Shown: piece by piece, positions 7,501 to 14,744 of the stretch | Position numbering within the stretch: the stretch's first letter is position 1 | Layout of the letters: every line of letters begins with the position of its first letter | Assembly: GCA_035279545.1 (NCBI GenBank) | Contig: DATEHM010000209.1 | Location: 1 to 22,016 of the forward strand | Origin: Segetimicrobium sp035279545 | GTDB lineage: Bacteria > Sysuimicrobiota > Sysuimicrobiia > Sysuimicrobiales > Segetimicrobiaceae | Length of the DNA stretch: 22,016 bases | Direction of reading: 5' to 3' | Position numbers and translations under genes: made by a program | The notes under the pieces: generated by a model | Database searches by the model: none | The model's input: only the letters and a program-made list of their open reading frames with translations | What the model was told of the DNA's origin: nothing

Positions 7501-8884
7501 TGAGCTCGCGGTACGGCCAGGCACGGCGCACGAGACACCACAGGTCCTCTTCCGCCATTTCCGCCGCCCCGATCGCCGCCACCATCTGCTGCGCCAGCAC
7601 GTCGAGCGGCTTCGCCGGCAGCCAGGTGCGGTCGAGCCCTCCCGCCCGCACGGCCCGGACGGCGGCGGCGCACTGGAGAAGGTCGTCGCGGGTCAGCGGG
7701 AGGAGCACGCCGCGCGGCGTCGCCCCGAGCCAGTGCCCCGACCGGCCGACCCGCTGCAACAGCGTCGCCAGCGTGCGGGGGGCACCGACGTGACAGACTA
7801 GGTCGATATGCCCGATATCGATCCCGAGCTCCAAAGACGCCGTGGCCACCACGACCGGGACCGCGCCGGACTTGAGCCGCTGCTCGGCGGCAAGGCGGAC
7901 CGGACGACTGAGGCTGCCGTGGTGCGCAGCCACCCGGTCGTCCCCGAGGCGGGTGGAGAGCGCGTGGGCGACGCGCTCCACCTGCCTGCGGGTGTTCACG
8001 AAGACGAGGGTGGCGCGGTGCCGGCCGACGTGGGCGGCGATGCGGTCGTAGAGCTCCTCCCACAGCTCGTGGGTGGTGATCGGCCCGAGCTCCTGGTCCG
8101 GGACTTCGATGCGGAGATCGAGAACGCGTCGATGCCCCACGTCCACAACGGCGCAGGAGGCCGCGCCGCCGGGCTCCGCGGGCGTGCCGACGAGGAGGTG
8201 GGCGATCTCCTCGATCGGCTTCTGGGTGGCGCTCAGGCCGATCCGCTGCAGGCGGCGGCCGCAGAGGGCGTCAAGCCGCTCGAGGGAGAGCGCCAGGTGT
8301 GCGCCCCGCTTGTCCCCGGCAACCGCGTGGATCTCGTCGACGATCACGGTTCCGGCGGTGGCAAGCACGCGACGGCTGCCTTCCGCGGTGAGCAGGATGT
8401 AGAGGGACTCGGGGGTGGTGATCAAGATGTGGGGAGGGCGGCGAAGCATCCGTGTGCGGTCGCGGGCCGGCGTGTCGCCGGACCGCACCGCCACGCGAAT
8501 CTCCGGTAGGGGAGCGCCATCCGCGCTGGCAAGCCGCCCGATCCCGTCGAGAGGCTCCCGGAGGTTCTTCTCGATATCGTTCCCGAGCGCTTTGAGCGGG
8601 GAGACGTACACCACCTCGATGCGGTCCTCGAGCGTGCCCGCCGCCGACCTGAGGACGAGGCGGTTGAGCGCCCACAGAAACGCCGCCAGGGTCTTGCCGG
8701 ATCCGGTCGGGGCGGCGATCACCACGTTGCGCCCGGTGGCGATCTCGCCCCACCCGGCCGACTGCGGAGCCGTGGGGGCGGCGAACCGCTCGGCGAACCA
8801 CCGGCGCACCAGCGGGTGGAATCCCGCGAGCGTTCCGGCGTCGGGCGGGTCGAGCGTTCGAGGTGCGTGGGGTGCGTCCGTCAT
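4586..8884 (-). CDS. lhr: Large ATP-dependent helicase Lhr
   Basis: 1432-residue superfamily 2 helicase of the Lhr family. Characterised members are 3'-5' translocases that unwind DNA and RNA:DNA hybrids and are linked to DNA repair. The N-terminal core carries motif I APTGSGKT (58-65), motif II DEIH (183-186), motif III SAT (218-220), and later ATASLELGIDIGHIDLVCHVGAP and QRVGRSGH (motifs V and VI). The rest matches full-length bacterial Lhr in length (about 1400-1500 residues) and therefore includes the long C-terminal region. ATG 8884 is preferred because GAGG lies about seven bases upstream. The alternative GTG at 8944 adds 20 non-conserved residues but overlaps the stop of the upstream allantoinase gene in a GTGA tetranucleotide. 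The gene converges on the DipZ-type gene with a 52-bp gap. Confidence 0.93.
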   Translation of the reverse strand: MTDAPHAPRTLDPPDAGTLAGFHPLVRRWFAERFAAPTAPQSAGWGEIATGRNVVIAAPTGSGKTLAAFLWALNRLVLRSAAGTLEDRIEVVYVSPLKALGNDIEKNLREPLDGIGRLASADGAPLPEIRVAVRSGDTPARDRTRMLRRPPHILITTPESLYILLTAEGSRRVLATAGTVIVDEIHAVAGDKRGAHLALSLERLDALCGRRLQRIGLSATQKPIEEIAHLLVGTPAEPGGAASCAVVDVGHRRVLDLRIEVPDQELGPITTHELWEELYDRIAAHVGRHRATLVFVNTRRQVERVAHALSTRLGDDRVAAHHGSLSRPVRLAAEQRLKSGAVPVVVATASLELGIDIGHIDLVCHVGAPRTLATLLQRVGRSGHWLGATPRGVLLPLTRDDLLQCAAAVRAVRAGGLDRTWLPAKPLDVLAQQMVAAIGAAEMAEEDLWCLVRRAWPYRELTRAEFDGVLEILCEGVADRRGRRGAYLHRDRVHGRLRARRGARLAAITSGGAIPDTGDYDVIEEAPGTFVGRVNEDFAVESQRGDIFLLGNMSWRIRRVEAGRVLVENAHGLPPSSPFWLGEAPARTRELSAAVSALRAGVAERLANPDAAARWLVEEAGCDDAGARQAVAYVAATRAALGAVPTHRTIIAERFFDESGGMQLVIHAPFGGRITRAWGFALRKRFCLTFDFELQAAATDDGLVLSLGEQHSFPLESVFHMIRRQTLEEDLVQALLASPMFANRWRWNVTRSLAILRQQGGRRVPIALQRMRAEDLLAAVFPAQVACGDNHAGPIVPPDHPLVNETIQNCLREAMDLDGLRDVLDALDRGEIQAVSVETTAPSPMSHEILNANPYAFLDDAPLEERRARAVSLRRAVPELAGELGRLDPAAIAEVCAQAWPDLRTPDELHDLLLSVGLLPVADAGAWEGMAEVLVAARRAAVATWDLDGRDVAAYVAVERLPWLRALRPDARVVPAVVTPPGVDTEVGEEAAGQRVVGGWLDCLGPVTAAGLSARLGLPQRIVDAAMLSLEHEGVVLRGRFTPGAAVEGGGEWCARRLLARIHRLTLGRLRREIEPVAPATYMRFLFRWQHLQPGTQLHGRLGLVEVISQLQGLELPATAWEEQVLPGRLRSYNPADLEHLCLSGQIAWGRLYPAGGGRPDVPSPDRRRQTVTRQAPLAFVLREDLPIFVTPLGAGDPSRGLGPVAGEVFSVLERRGASFHGDIARALRLLPSQVEVALWELVACGLVAGDGVAGLRFLLRRAPGRRRKRGEPRVGETPSGRWSLWRRDLPESPPPEKRLEVLARQYLRRYGVVFRDVLVREPQAPPWRTVLAVYRRWEAAGEIRGGRFVDGVVGEQYALPEAVEALRAVRRQPPAEETVLVSAADPLNLSGIVTAGARVPATSGHLIVYRDGLPLVSGPLGAVRSHLQPVA

Positions 8885-8940
8885 GCGGGGCCTCACCGGT
8901 ACGATACCACCATCGCCGTCCCCTTCGCTAGTGCGGCCCG

Positions 8941-10341
8941 TCACAGGTCAGGGGAGGGATCGCGCGGCATCCCCCGAGCCCCCTGCGGGCGAATCAGGCG
9001 GCCGGATCCGGGCGAGGCCACGATCTCCCCATTTGCGAACACGAGGCGTCCCCGCACCAGCACCCGATCGACGGCCCCGACGATCCGCCAGCCCAGATAG
9101 GGAGTCCATGGATGACGGTACAGCAGCCGGTCCGCCGAGATCGTCCACTCTCGATGGTAGTCGAAGAGCACCACATCGGCATCGGCCCCCGGCAGGAGGC
9201 TCCCCTTCCGGGGAAAGAGCCCGAAGGTGCGGGCCGCGTTCGTCGATGTCAGCGCCACGAGCCGCTCAAGCGGGAGCCCCCGCCGGCGCACCCCTTCCCA
9301 CACCATGAGCGGCAGGAGGGTTTGGACGCCGGTGATCCCTCCCCACGCCGCCCAGATGTCGTCGGCGCCCCGCGTCTTTTCCTCGGGGGGACACGGCGAG
9401 TGGTCGGAGGCGACCCAGTCGATCGTCCCATCGACTACCTGCCGCCACAGCCCCTCCACCGCCGCGCGGGGGCGGAGCGGCGGGGCGCACTTGGCGACCG
9501 GCCCAAGCCGGGCCGCGGCCTCCTCGTCCAGGAGCAGGTAGTGGGGGCAGGTCTCGACGGTGACGCGCTGTCCCGCCCCCCGTGCGGACGCGACGCAGGC
9601 ACCACCCTGCGGGACGCTCAGGTGCACGATGTGGAGCCGGCACCCGGCCGATCGAGCCAGGAACAGCGCCCGCTGGATCGCCTCGAGCTCCACCTCCGGC
9701 GGGCGCGACTCCCCCCAGGCGCGGAAGTCGCGTCGTCCGACCCCCTCCAAGCGCCCGCGCAGGAGGAGGGCGAGCGCGTTATTCTCCGCGTGCACGCCGA
9801 CGATTCCGCCCCACCCGGCAACGCGCTTCATCCCCTCCCAGAGGACGCCGTCGTCCACGCGGGCGAACTCGGTCCCCGACTCCACCATGAACGCTTTGTA
9901 GGCGACGACCCCGGCCTCGTGCAGCTCCGTCAGGGCGTCCGCGTTGCCGGGGACGAGCCCCCCCCACAGGGCGTAATCCACGACGGCGCTCCGTCCGGCC
10001 GCGGCGGCTTTGAGGGAAAACGCGGCCGCGTCGGTCGTCGGCGGGACGGCGTTGAGCGGCATCTCGATGACGGTCGTGACCCCGCCGGCCGCGGCGCTCC
10101 GGGTGCCCGCCTCGAAGCCTTCCCACTGCGTGCGTCCGGGCTCGTTGAAGTGGACGTGAGGGTCCACGCAGCCGGGCAAGACCAATCGGTCCGTGGCGTC
10201 GATGACCTCCTCGGCGTTCGTCCGCACCTCGGGCGCGAGGAGGGCTCCGATCCTGCCCCCGGCGATCGCCACGGTGGCGGGGAACACCGCCGTATGCGTC
10301 GCCACCAATCCCCCGACGATCGCCGTCTCCACCCTCAGCAT
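8941..10341 (-). CDS. allB: Allantoinase (cyclic amidohydrolase family)
   Basis: 466-residue amidohydrolase predicted to open allantoin to allantoate in purine (ureide) catabolism; dihydroorotase and hydantoinase are its close relatives. All binuclear-metal ligands are visible: His62 and His64 in DPHVHF, the carbamylated lysine Lys149 (VVAYKAF), His184 (GVHAEN), His240 (LHIVHLS), and Asp313 in VASDHSPC. The HFNEPGRTQWEGFEAGT and ETCPHYL phrases are those of allantoinases rather than dihydroorotases. The start is ATG at 10341 with no strong ribosome site. No other ureide genes (allantoicase, uricase, permease) lie in the window, so the pathway context is missing. The stop codon overlaps a possible GTG start of lhr. 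Confidence 0.9.
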   Translation of the reverse strand: MLRVETAIVGGLVATHTAVFPATVAIAGGRIGALLAPEVRTNAEEVIDATDRLVLPGCVDPHVHFNEPGRTQWEGFEAGTRSAAAGGVTTVIEMPLNAVPPTTDAAAFSLKAAAAGRSAVVDYALWGGLVPGNADALTELHEAGVVAYKAFMVESGTEFARVDDGVLWEGMKRVAGWGGIVGVHAENNALALLLRGRLEGVGRRDFRAWGESRPPEVELEAIQRALFLARSAGCRLHIVHLSVPQGGACVASARGAGQRVTVETCPHYLLLDEEAAARLGPVAKCAPPLRPRAAVEGLWRQVVDGTIDWVASDHSPCPPEEKTRGADDIWAAWGGITGVQTLLPLMVWEGVRRRGLPLERLVALTSTNAARTFGLFPRKGSLLPGADADVVLFDYHREWTISADRLLYRHPWTPYLGWRIVGAVDRVLVRGRLVFANGEIVASPGSGRLIRPQGARGMPRDPSPDL

Positions 10342-10673
10342 CGGCTAACCGCGGACCGATTGGGACGCACAGGATCGTCCCCACACTTCCATAGGCCCAT
10401 CGACCCGCTCGAGTCCTCGCCGCGGGAGTTCGGCCATCCGCGGCAATGTCTCGAGGAGCGCTCCCCGGCCGAGCCTCGCACGCCCCAGCGGCACGCTGCG
10501 CCCCCTTCCCTAAACGGCGTTGTGATTCACGCTCAACCGGAGCTTCCCTGCCCCCGGCCCTCGGTCCGCGGCGTCACCGGTTCCCGCCGGTGTGAACTGC
10601 TTCATGGCCCCAGGCGCGCGATTTGGCTACGCTCGGAGTGCAGCACAACCGATCGCCACAGGGGGGCTTCACG
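10342..10673. other. Intergenic region between divergent genes, no gene seen
   Basis: 332 bases between the allantoinase start (minus) and the small membrane protein (plus). No convincing frame is present. The only clear structure is a 6-bp inverted repeat, CACCGG (10575-10580) and CCGGTG (10587-10592), with a 6-nt loop and no following T-run. It lies about 80 bp before the plus-strand start and may be an operator. Confidence 0.35.
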
Positions 10674-10862
10674 ATGTCACCAAACGTGTTCGGGCAGGGA
10701 GGGGGGTGGATGCTCTCCTCGATGATCGGCCTCCTCTCCTTCATCGTGGTGCTCGTCCTCGCCCTGGATGATCGGGCGGCCGCCAAAGAGCGGCAGGAAA
10801 CCTCTGAGATGGCGGACCTCACCGTCTGGCACCTGCGCGCCGAAGGTGATTCCACACGGTAG
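10674..10862 (+). CDS. Small single-helix membrane protein, unknown function
   Basis: 62-residue protein, not recognised. It has one hydrophobic helix (about residues 13-28, MLSSMIGLLSFIVVLVLAL) after a Gly-rich N-terminus, then a charged cytoplasmic-type tail (DDRAAAKERQETSEMADLTVWHLR). The start is ATG at 10674 with AGGGGGG about eight bases before it; an upstream in-frame ATG at 10623 lacks such a site. It lies 149 bp ahead of the large cyclase-like/ATPase/TPR gene on the same strand and may be co-transcribed with it. Confidence 0.6.
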   Translation: MSPNVFGQGGGWMLSSMIGLLSFIVVLVLALDDRAAAKERQETSEMADLTVWHLRAEGDSTR

Positions 10863-11011
10863 ATGCCCCCGCCGGCCGGATGCGTTCGGTGTCCGGCGGG
10901 CTCCGGGCGCGGGCCAGGCCCGGTGGACTCCGCTTCGGGCAGGAGCGTTCAGGATCCCATCGAAGGACCCCTCCTGATTGGAGTTGGCGCCTCGCGATCG
11001 AGGAAGGATCC

Positions 11012-13678
11012 ATGCCTGGCATGCCAGAGGGGCCCGTCACCTTCCTCTTCACCGACATCGAGGGGTCCACAGAGCTCCTGCAGCGCCTGGGGGACCAGCG
11101 CTACGCCGAGATCCTGGGCGCACATCAGCGCATCCTGCGGACGGCATTCGCGGAGCGGGGCGGCCGCGAGATCGATACCCAGGGGGACGCATTTTTCGTG
11201 GTCTTCCACCGCGCCCGCGATGCCGTCGCCACCGCGGTGGCCGCCCAGCAGGAGATCATGCGCCACTCCTGGCCCGCCGACACCGCCGTGCAGGTGCGCA
11301 TGGGGCTGCATACCGGCACGCCGGCGATCTCCGCCGGCGAATATGTGGGGCTCGATGTCCACCGGGCGGCCCGAATCTGCGCCGCCAGCCACGGCGGGCA
11401 GATCCTCGTCTCGCTGGAGACTAGCCAGGTCCTCGCCGATGATCCCCTGCCGGAGGTGGGTCTGCTGGACCTGGGGTCACACCGGCTCAAGGACCTGCAG
11501 CAGCCCGAGAAGGTCTTTCAGATCCTCCACCCCGATCTGCCCTCGAAATTTCCACCCCCCAGGTCCGCGGACACCTTTGCCAATAACCTCCCCCGTCAGC
11601 TGAGCAGCTTCATCGGCCGCGAACGGGAGCTGACTGAGGTGAAAGGGCTGCTCGCCGCCACATCCCTGTTGACGCTCACCGGGTCGGGCGGGGCCGGCAA
11701 GACCCGGTTGGCCCTGCAGGTGGGTGCGGACGTCCTAGAGGGCTACCCCGACGGCGTGTGGGTGGTGGAACTGGCGGCGCTGGCCGAACCCGGGCTGGTG
11801 CCGCAGACGGCGGCGGCAGCCCTCGGTGTGCGGGAAGTCCCGGGCCGCCCGGTGATGCACATGCTCCTCCAATACCTCCAGCCGAAGAAGTTGCTGCTGA
11901 TCTTGGACAACTGCGAGCACCTGGTGGCGGCGTGCGCCCACTTGGCCGAGATCCTCCTGCGCACCTGCCCGGGCGTGCGGATCCTCGCCACCAGCCGTGA
12001 GGTGCTGGGAATTGCCGGGGAGACCTCATGGCGAGTCCCCTCCCTGTCGCTGCCCGACCCGCATCAGGCCCCGCGATTGGAGGAGCTGACTCGCTGTGAA
12101 GCGGTGCGGCTCTTCGTTGACCGCGCCGCCGCCGCCAACCCCACGTTCGCGCTGACGCCGGCCAACGCCCTCCCCGTGGCGGCCGTCGTTCGCCACCTCG
12201 ACGGGATCCCGCTCGCCATCGAACTGGCCGCCGCGCGCGTCCCGGTGCTGTCCGTCGAGCAGATCGCGGCCCGCCTGGACGACCGGTTCCGGCTGCTCAC
12301 GCAGGGGAGCCGGACGACCCTGCCGCGCCACCAGACCCTGCGGGCGACGCTGGACTGGAGCTACCAACTCCTGACGGACAGCGAGCAGCGGCTGCTGCGC
12401 CGGCTCGCCGTGTTCGCCGGCGGGTGGACGCTCGAGGCGGCCGAGTCCGTCTGCCAGGGGGGCGGCATCGAAAGCGTCGACGTCCTGGACCTGCTGGCGC
12501 AGCTGGTGTTCAAGTCGCTCGTGCTCATGGACGAGCACAACGGCGAGGTCCGGTACCGGTTCCTGGAGACGGTGCGCCAATACGGCTTCGAGAGATTGAT
12601 GGAGTCGGGAGAATCCGATGCGTCCCGGCGGCGTCATCGTAATTTCTTCCTGAAGCTGGCGGAGCAGGCAGAACCCGAGCTGACGGGGACGACCCAGGTC
12701 ATGTGGCTGGGCCGGCTCGAGGCCGAGCATGACAACCTGCGCACAGTGTTGGAGTCGTCCGTCGAAGGTCAAGAAGCGGAGGCGGGGTTAAGGCTGGCGG
12801 GGGCGGTGTGGCGGTTCTGGTATGTACGGGGCTACCTAGAAGAAGGGCGAAAATGGCTCGAGGCATTGTTGAAGGAAAGCCAAGGGATGTCGGCGCCTGT
12901 CCGGGCGAAGGCGCTCAGGGCTGCCGGCAATCTTGTGGCCTTTGGCAAGGGCGATTACGCGCTGGGGCGCTCGCTGCACGAAGAGAGCTTGTCGATATGG
13001 CGGGAGCTGGGGGACAGGCAAGGGATCGCAAATACTTTGAGCAATCTCGGACTCGTGGCGTTCAATCAGGGTCACTATGCGCCCGCACGCGCGCTCTATG
13101 AAGAGAGCCTCACACTTCGGCGAGCGCTGGGAGACAGATGGGGCATCGCCATGTCATTGAACAACCTGGGACTTGCGGTCTCCAAGCAAGGCGATGAGGC
13201 GGCGGCGGGATCCTTGTACAGGGAAAGCCTGGCGATCTGGCGAGAGTTAGGCGACAAGCAGCACATCGCCATGACCCTCAACAACCTCGGGCTTGCGGCG
13301 TCCAGGCGAGGCAACCATACGGCGGCCCGCGCGTGCTTTGAAGAGAGTCTAGCACTTCGGCGAGAGTTGGGAGACAAACAGGGCATCGCCTATTTGCTCG
13401 AAAGTGTCGCCGGCCTTGCGGCCACGCTGGGGCACGCGAAGCAGACGGCTCGACTACTGGGGGCGGTGGAAGCGTTGCGCGAGGTTATTGGGGCTCCCCT
13501 GGCGCCGGCCGACCGGCCCGATCACGATCGATTGGTGACGCGTATGTGCTCCGCGCTGGGTGAGGGGATGTTTGCGGCGGCCTGGGCGGAGGGCCGAGCG
13601 ATGACCCTGGAGCAGGCGATTAGCGAAGCGCTGAGCATTGACGACGTGAGGCAAGAGAACCCGAGTGCTGATGCATGA
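11012..13678 (+). CDS. Class III cyclase-like domain fused to NTPase and TPR signalling protein
   Basis: 888-residue multidomain protein. Residues 1-175 form a class III nucleotidyl cyclase homology domain with both metal-binding aspartates (Asp15 in FLFTDIEGST, Asp59 in TQGDAFF). The usual substrate Lys of KTxGD is Asp55 here, and the catalytic Asn of VNxAAR is His117 (Arg121 kept), so classic cyclase activity is doubtful. Next comes a STAND-type ATPase: FIGRERELTEV, Walker A GSGGAGKT (224-231), Walker B LLLILDNCEH, and an ATSRE sensor-like phrase. The C-terminus has four TPR-type repeats of exactly 40 residues, then a helical tail. The start is ATG at 11012 with AGGAAGG just upstream; the frame is open to 10880 but without a good site. 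Many regulators share this layout, often with a DNA-binding domain, which I do not see here. The ligand is unknown. Confidence 0.88.
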   Translation: MPGMPEGPVTFLFTDIEGSTELLQRLGDQRYAEILGAHQRILRTAFAERGGREIDTQGDAFFVVFHRARDAVATAVAAQQEIMRHSWPADTAVQVRMGLHTGTPAISAGEYVGLDVHRAARICAASHGGQILVSLETSQVLADDPLPEVGLLDLGSHRLKDLQQPEKVFQILHPDLPSKFPPPRSADTFANNLPRQLSSFIGRERELTEVKGLLAATSLLTLTGSGGAGKTRLALQVGADVLEGYPDGVWVVELAALAEPGLVPQTAAAALGVREVPGRPVMHMLLQYLQPKKLLLILDNCEHLVAACAHLAEILLRTCPGVRILATSREVLGIAGETSWRVPSLSLPDPHQAPRLEELTRCEAVRLFVDRAAAANPTFALTPANALPVAAVVRHLDGIPLAIELAAARVPVLSVEQIAARLDDRFRLLTQGSRTTLPRHQTLRATLDWSYQLLTDSEQRLLRRLAVFAGGWTLEAAESVCQGGGIESVDVLDLLAQLVFKSLVLMDEHNGEVRYRFLETVRQYGFERLMESGESDASRRRHRNFFLKLAEQAEPELTGTTQVMWLGRLEAEHDNLRTVLESSVEGQEAEAGLRLAGAVWRFWYVRGYLEEGRKWLEALLKESQGMSAPVRAKALRAAGNLVAFGKGDYALGRSLHEESLSIWRELGDRQGIANTLSNLGLVAFNQGHYAPARALYEESLTLRRALGDRWGIAMSLNNLGLAVSKQGDEAAAGSLYRESLAIWRELGDKQHIAMTLNNLGLAASRRGNHTAARACFEESLALRRELGDKQGIAYLLESVAGLAATLGHAKQTARLLGAVEALREVIGAPLAPADRPDHDRLVTRMCSALGEGMFAAAWAEGRAMTLEQAISEALSIDDVRQENPSADA
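12902..13381 (+). repeat. Four 120-bp tandem units encoding TPR repeats
   Basis: Units begin at 12902, 13022, 13142 and 13262, each exactly 120 bp (40 codons) inside the cyclase-like/ATPase gene. The later three share the protein pattern xIAxxLxNLGL-EESLxxRRxLGD and long identical DNA stretches. A decayed fifth unit starts at 13382. The short period and DNA-level similarity point to expansion by duplication. Confidence 0.75.
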
Positions 13679-14059
13679 ACGTGATGTTGCCCCCGCGTTC
13701 GGGGACGGCCTCTCGCTGGGATCATCGGACTCTTGGAAGAGGGCGCACGATGGGGAAGGCTCGCCCGCCTCACCAGGAGCACCGGAGTCCTCGCGATATG
13801 CGCCGACCGGGAGCGGCTGGCTGTGCCCGGCCGCCGTCTTGGATGTGCGGGGGTGGTGGGTTGGGCAAACAGGCCGGTGTCGGCGCCACGCTCCCCCTGG
13901 CCGACTGACCTGCGCACTGCCCCCTCATCCGGCGTGGGCACCATACGAGAGACGACGTCCTCGGGAAAAATGCACCGGGGAAACCACTGCAGGATGCGCT
14001 TCTGTTCCCCGGGGGAGGTCTTTCCAATCCTGAAAGTGGTGATGCTATCAAATTAGGGA
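13679..14059. other. Intergenic region, no convincing gene
   Basis: Region between the cyclase-like gene and the PEP-CTERM leader. All three plus-strand frames stay open for stretches, but the translations show no domain, signal peptide or consistent composition, and none has a good ribosome site. A hairpin CCCCG (13691-13695) / CGGGG (13700-13704) just after the upstream stop, without a T-run, may help end transcription. Confidence 0.4.
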
Positions 14060-14089
14060 TTCACCTGTAGAATGATCGTTTGGTATATT
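14060..14089 (+). promoter_or_regulatory. Candidate sigma-70 promoter before the PEP-CTERM gene
   Basis: TTCACC (14060-14065) and TATATT (14084-14089) match the -35 and -10 boxes at 4/6 and 5/6 positions with an 18-bp spacer. They sit in the most AT-rich stretch of the window. Transcription would start near 14096 and give a leader of about 140 nt. The call rests on consensus matching alone. Confidence 0.4.
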
Positions 14090-14100
14090 CGATACCTTAT

Positions 14101-14168
14101 GGCCCCCGAAGGGGAAGATTGTCCTCTTGGACTGGCAAGATTATTCATCCGGGGGATAGCCTTTTTTT
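14101..14168 (+). promoter_or_regulatory. Structured leader with competing hairpins and T-run
   Basis: CCCC (14104-14107) can pair locally with GGGG (14111-14114) across GAA. Alternatively CCCCCG (14103-14108) can pair with CGGGGG (14150-14155), with flanking GG/CC, ending just before seven Ts (14162-14168). The two pairings exclude each other, as in an attenuator, and the second resembles an intrinsic terminator. It matches no riboswitch class that I recognise. Confidence 0.35.
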
Positions 14169-14236
14169 AGATGATTGTCATGCTGTGGCCGGTAGGATTC
14201 CGCCGGGGTGAGCCTGGCGCCACCGGAGGTTCGGGC

Positions 14237-14419
14237 ATGCGAAAGTGGCTACCGCTTGCGTTATTCGCACTGCTCTTTTCGGCGAATATGCCTATGGGTT
14301 GGGCGCAAGGTGGTGTGTCTTCCCCCCCCATTCCGGTCCCCGAGCCGACCGCGCTGGTACTCTTAGGTTCGGGCATTGGACTGCTGGCCCTCCGGAAGGT
14401 CCTTAGCCGTAGGCGCTAA
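14237..14419 (+). CDS. Minimal PEP-CTERM-anchored protein
   Basis: 60-residue protein built almost only of sorting signals. Residues 1-22 form a Sec signal peptide (MRKWLPLALFALLFSANMPM, cleavage near GWAQG). About a dozen Ser/Pro-rich residues follow. The C-terminus is a textbook PEP-CTERM signal: VPEPT, a hydrophobic helix ALVLLGSGIGLLAL, then RKVLSRRR. PEP-CTERM tails are recognised by exosortase and tie proteins to envelope or exopolysaccharide biology. The start is ATG at 14237 with GGAGG seven bases upstream; an ATG at 14171 in frame lacks a site. Normal PEP-CTERM proteins carry a large mature domain, which is absent here: either a real microprotein or the remnant of a larger one. No exosortase gene lies in the window. 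Confidence 0.8.
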   Translation: MRKWLPLALFALLFSANMPMGWAQGGVSSPPIPVPEPTALVLLGSGIGLLALRKVLSRRR

Positions 14420-14744
14420 CCAAGCCCTGCCGGATTGCCGGTAAAAGTCGCTCAGGTCTTCTCCGGAAGCCGCGGAGGCTGGGGGAGAGCCCCGCGTCAT
14501 TCTGGCATATGCACGCGCCCCCCCACAGGCTTCCTGTGAAGCCGACCACTTGTCCTCGCGGCACCGCGCCCATGGGTCTCAACCGATCGCCCGACCCAAC
14601 CACCTCCGCCGCAGACGATCATCGCCTCTTCTGATCCGGCCGGCTCATCGGGCCACCGACCTCCCCGTCCGCCCCGTACGTCGACAGCAGCACGAATCCG
14701 CTCGCGGCAGGAATCCGCTTCGAACGCGCGGTACGGAAACATCC
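14420..14744. other. Intergenic leader region before the molybdoenzyme operon
   Basis: 325 bases without a convincing gene. It holds several hairpins: CTCCG (14461-14465)/CGGAG (14473-14477), and an overlapping pair at 14524-14543 listed separately. The frame of the downstream iron-sulfur protein is open back to 14550, but the added residues are Arg-rich and not conserved-looking. No strong promoter is recognised. Confidence 0.4.
14524..14543 (+). promoter_or_regulatory. Two mutually exclusive perfect hairpins upstream of the molybdoenzyme genes
   Basis: CACAGG (14524-14529) pairs with CCTGTG (14533-14538) across CTT. GGCTTC (14528-14533) pairs with GAAGCC (14538-14543) across CTGT. Both are perfect 6-bp stems and share bases, so only one can form at a time. 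They lie about 200 bp before the first gene of the operon. A regulatory role is inferred. Confidence 0.3.

Noticed and set aside
5465..7801. Very long open frame on the plus strand opposite lhr
   Set aside because: Its composition (Arg, Gly, Pro, His-rich), lack of domains and position opposite clear helicase motifs mark it as a GC-driven shadow frame.
10575..10592. Terminator at the CACCGG/CCGGTG hairpin
   Set aside because: No T-run follows in either direction, and both flanking genes start here rather than end, so a terminator makes no sense.
13665..14056. Short plus-strand open frames after the cyclase-like gene
   Set aside because: Overlapping frames without ribosome sites, domains or protein-like composition; they are best read as non-coding.
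14132..14147. Sigma-54 promoter (TGGCAAG-ATTA-TTCA) before the PEP-CTERM gene
   Set aside because: The -24 half is good, but the invariant GC of the -12 element is missing (CA instead), and the sigma-70-like boxes upstream fit better.
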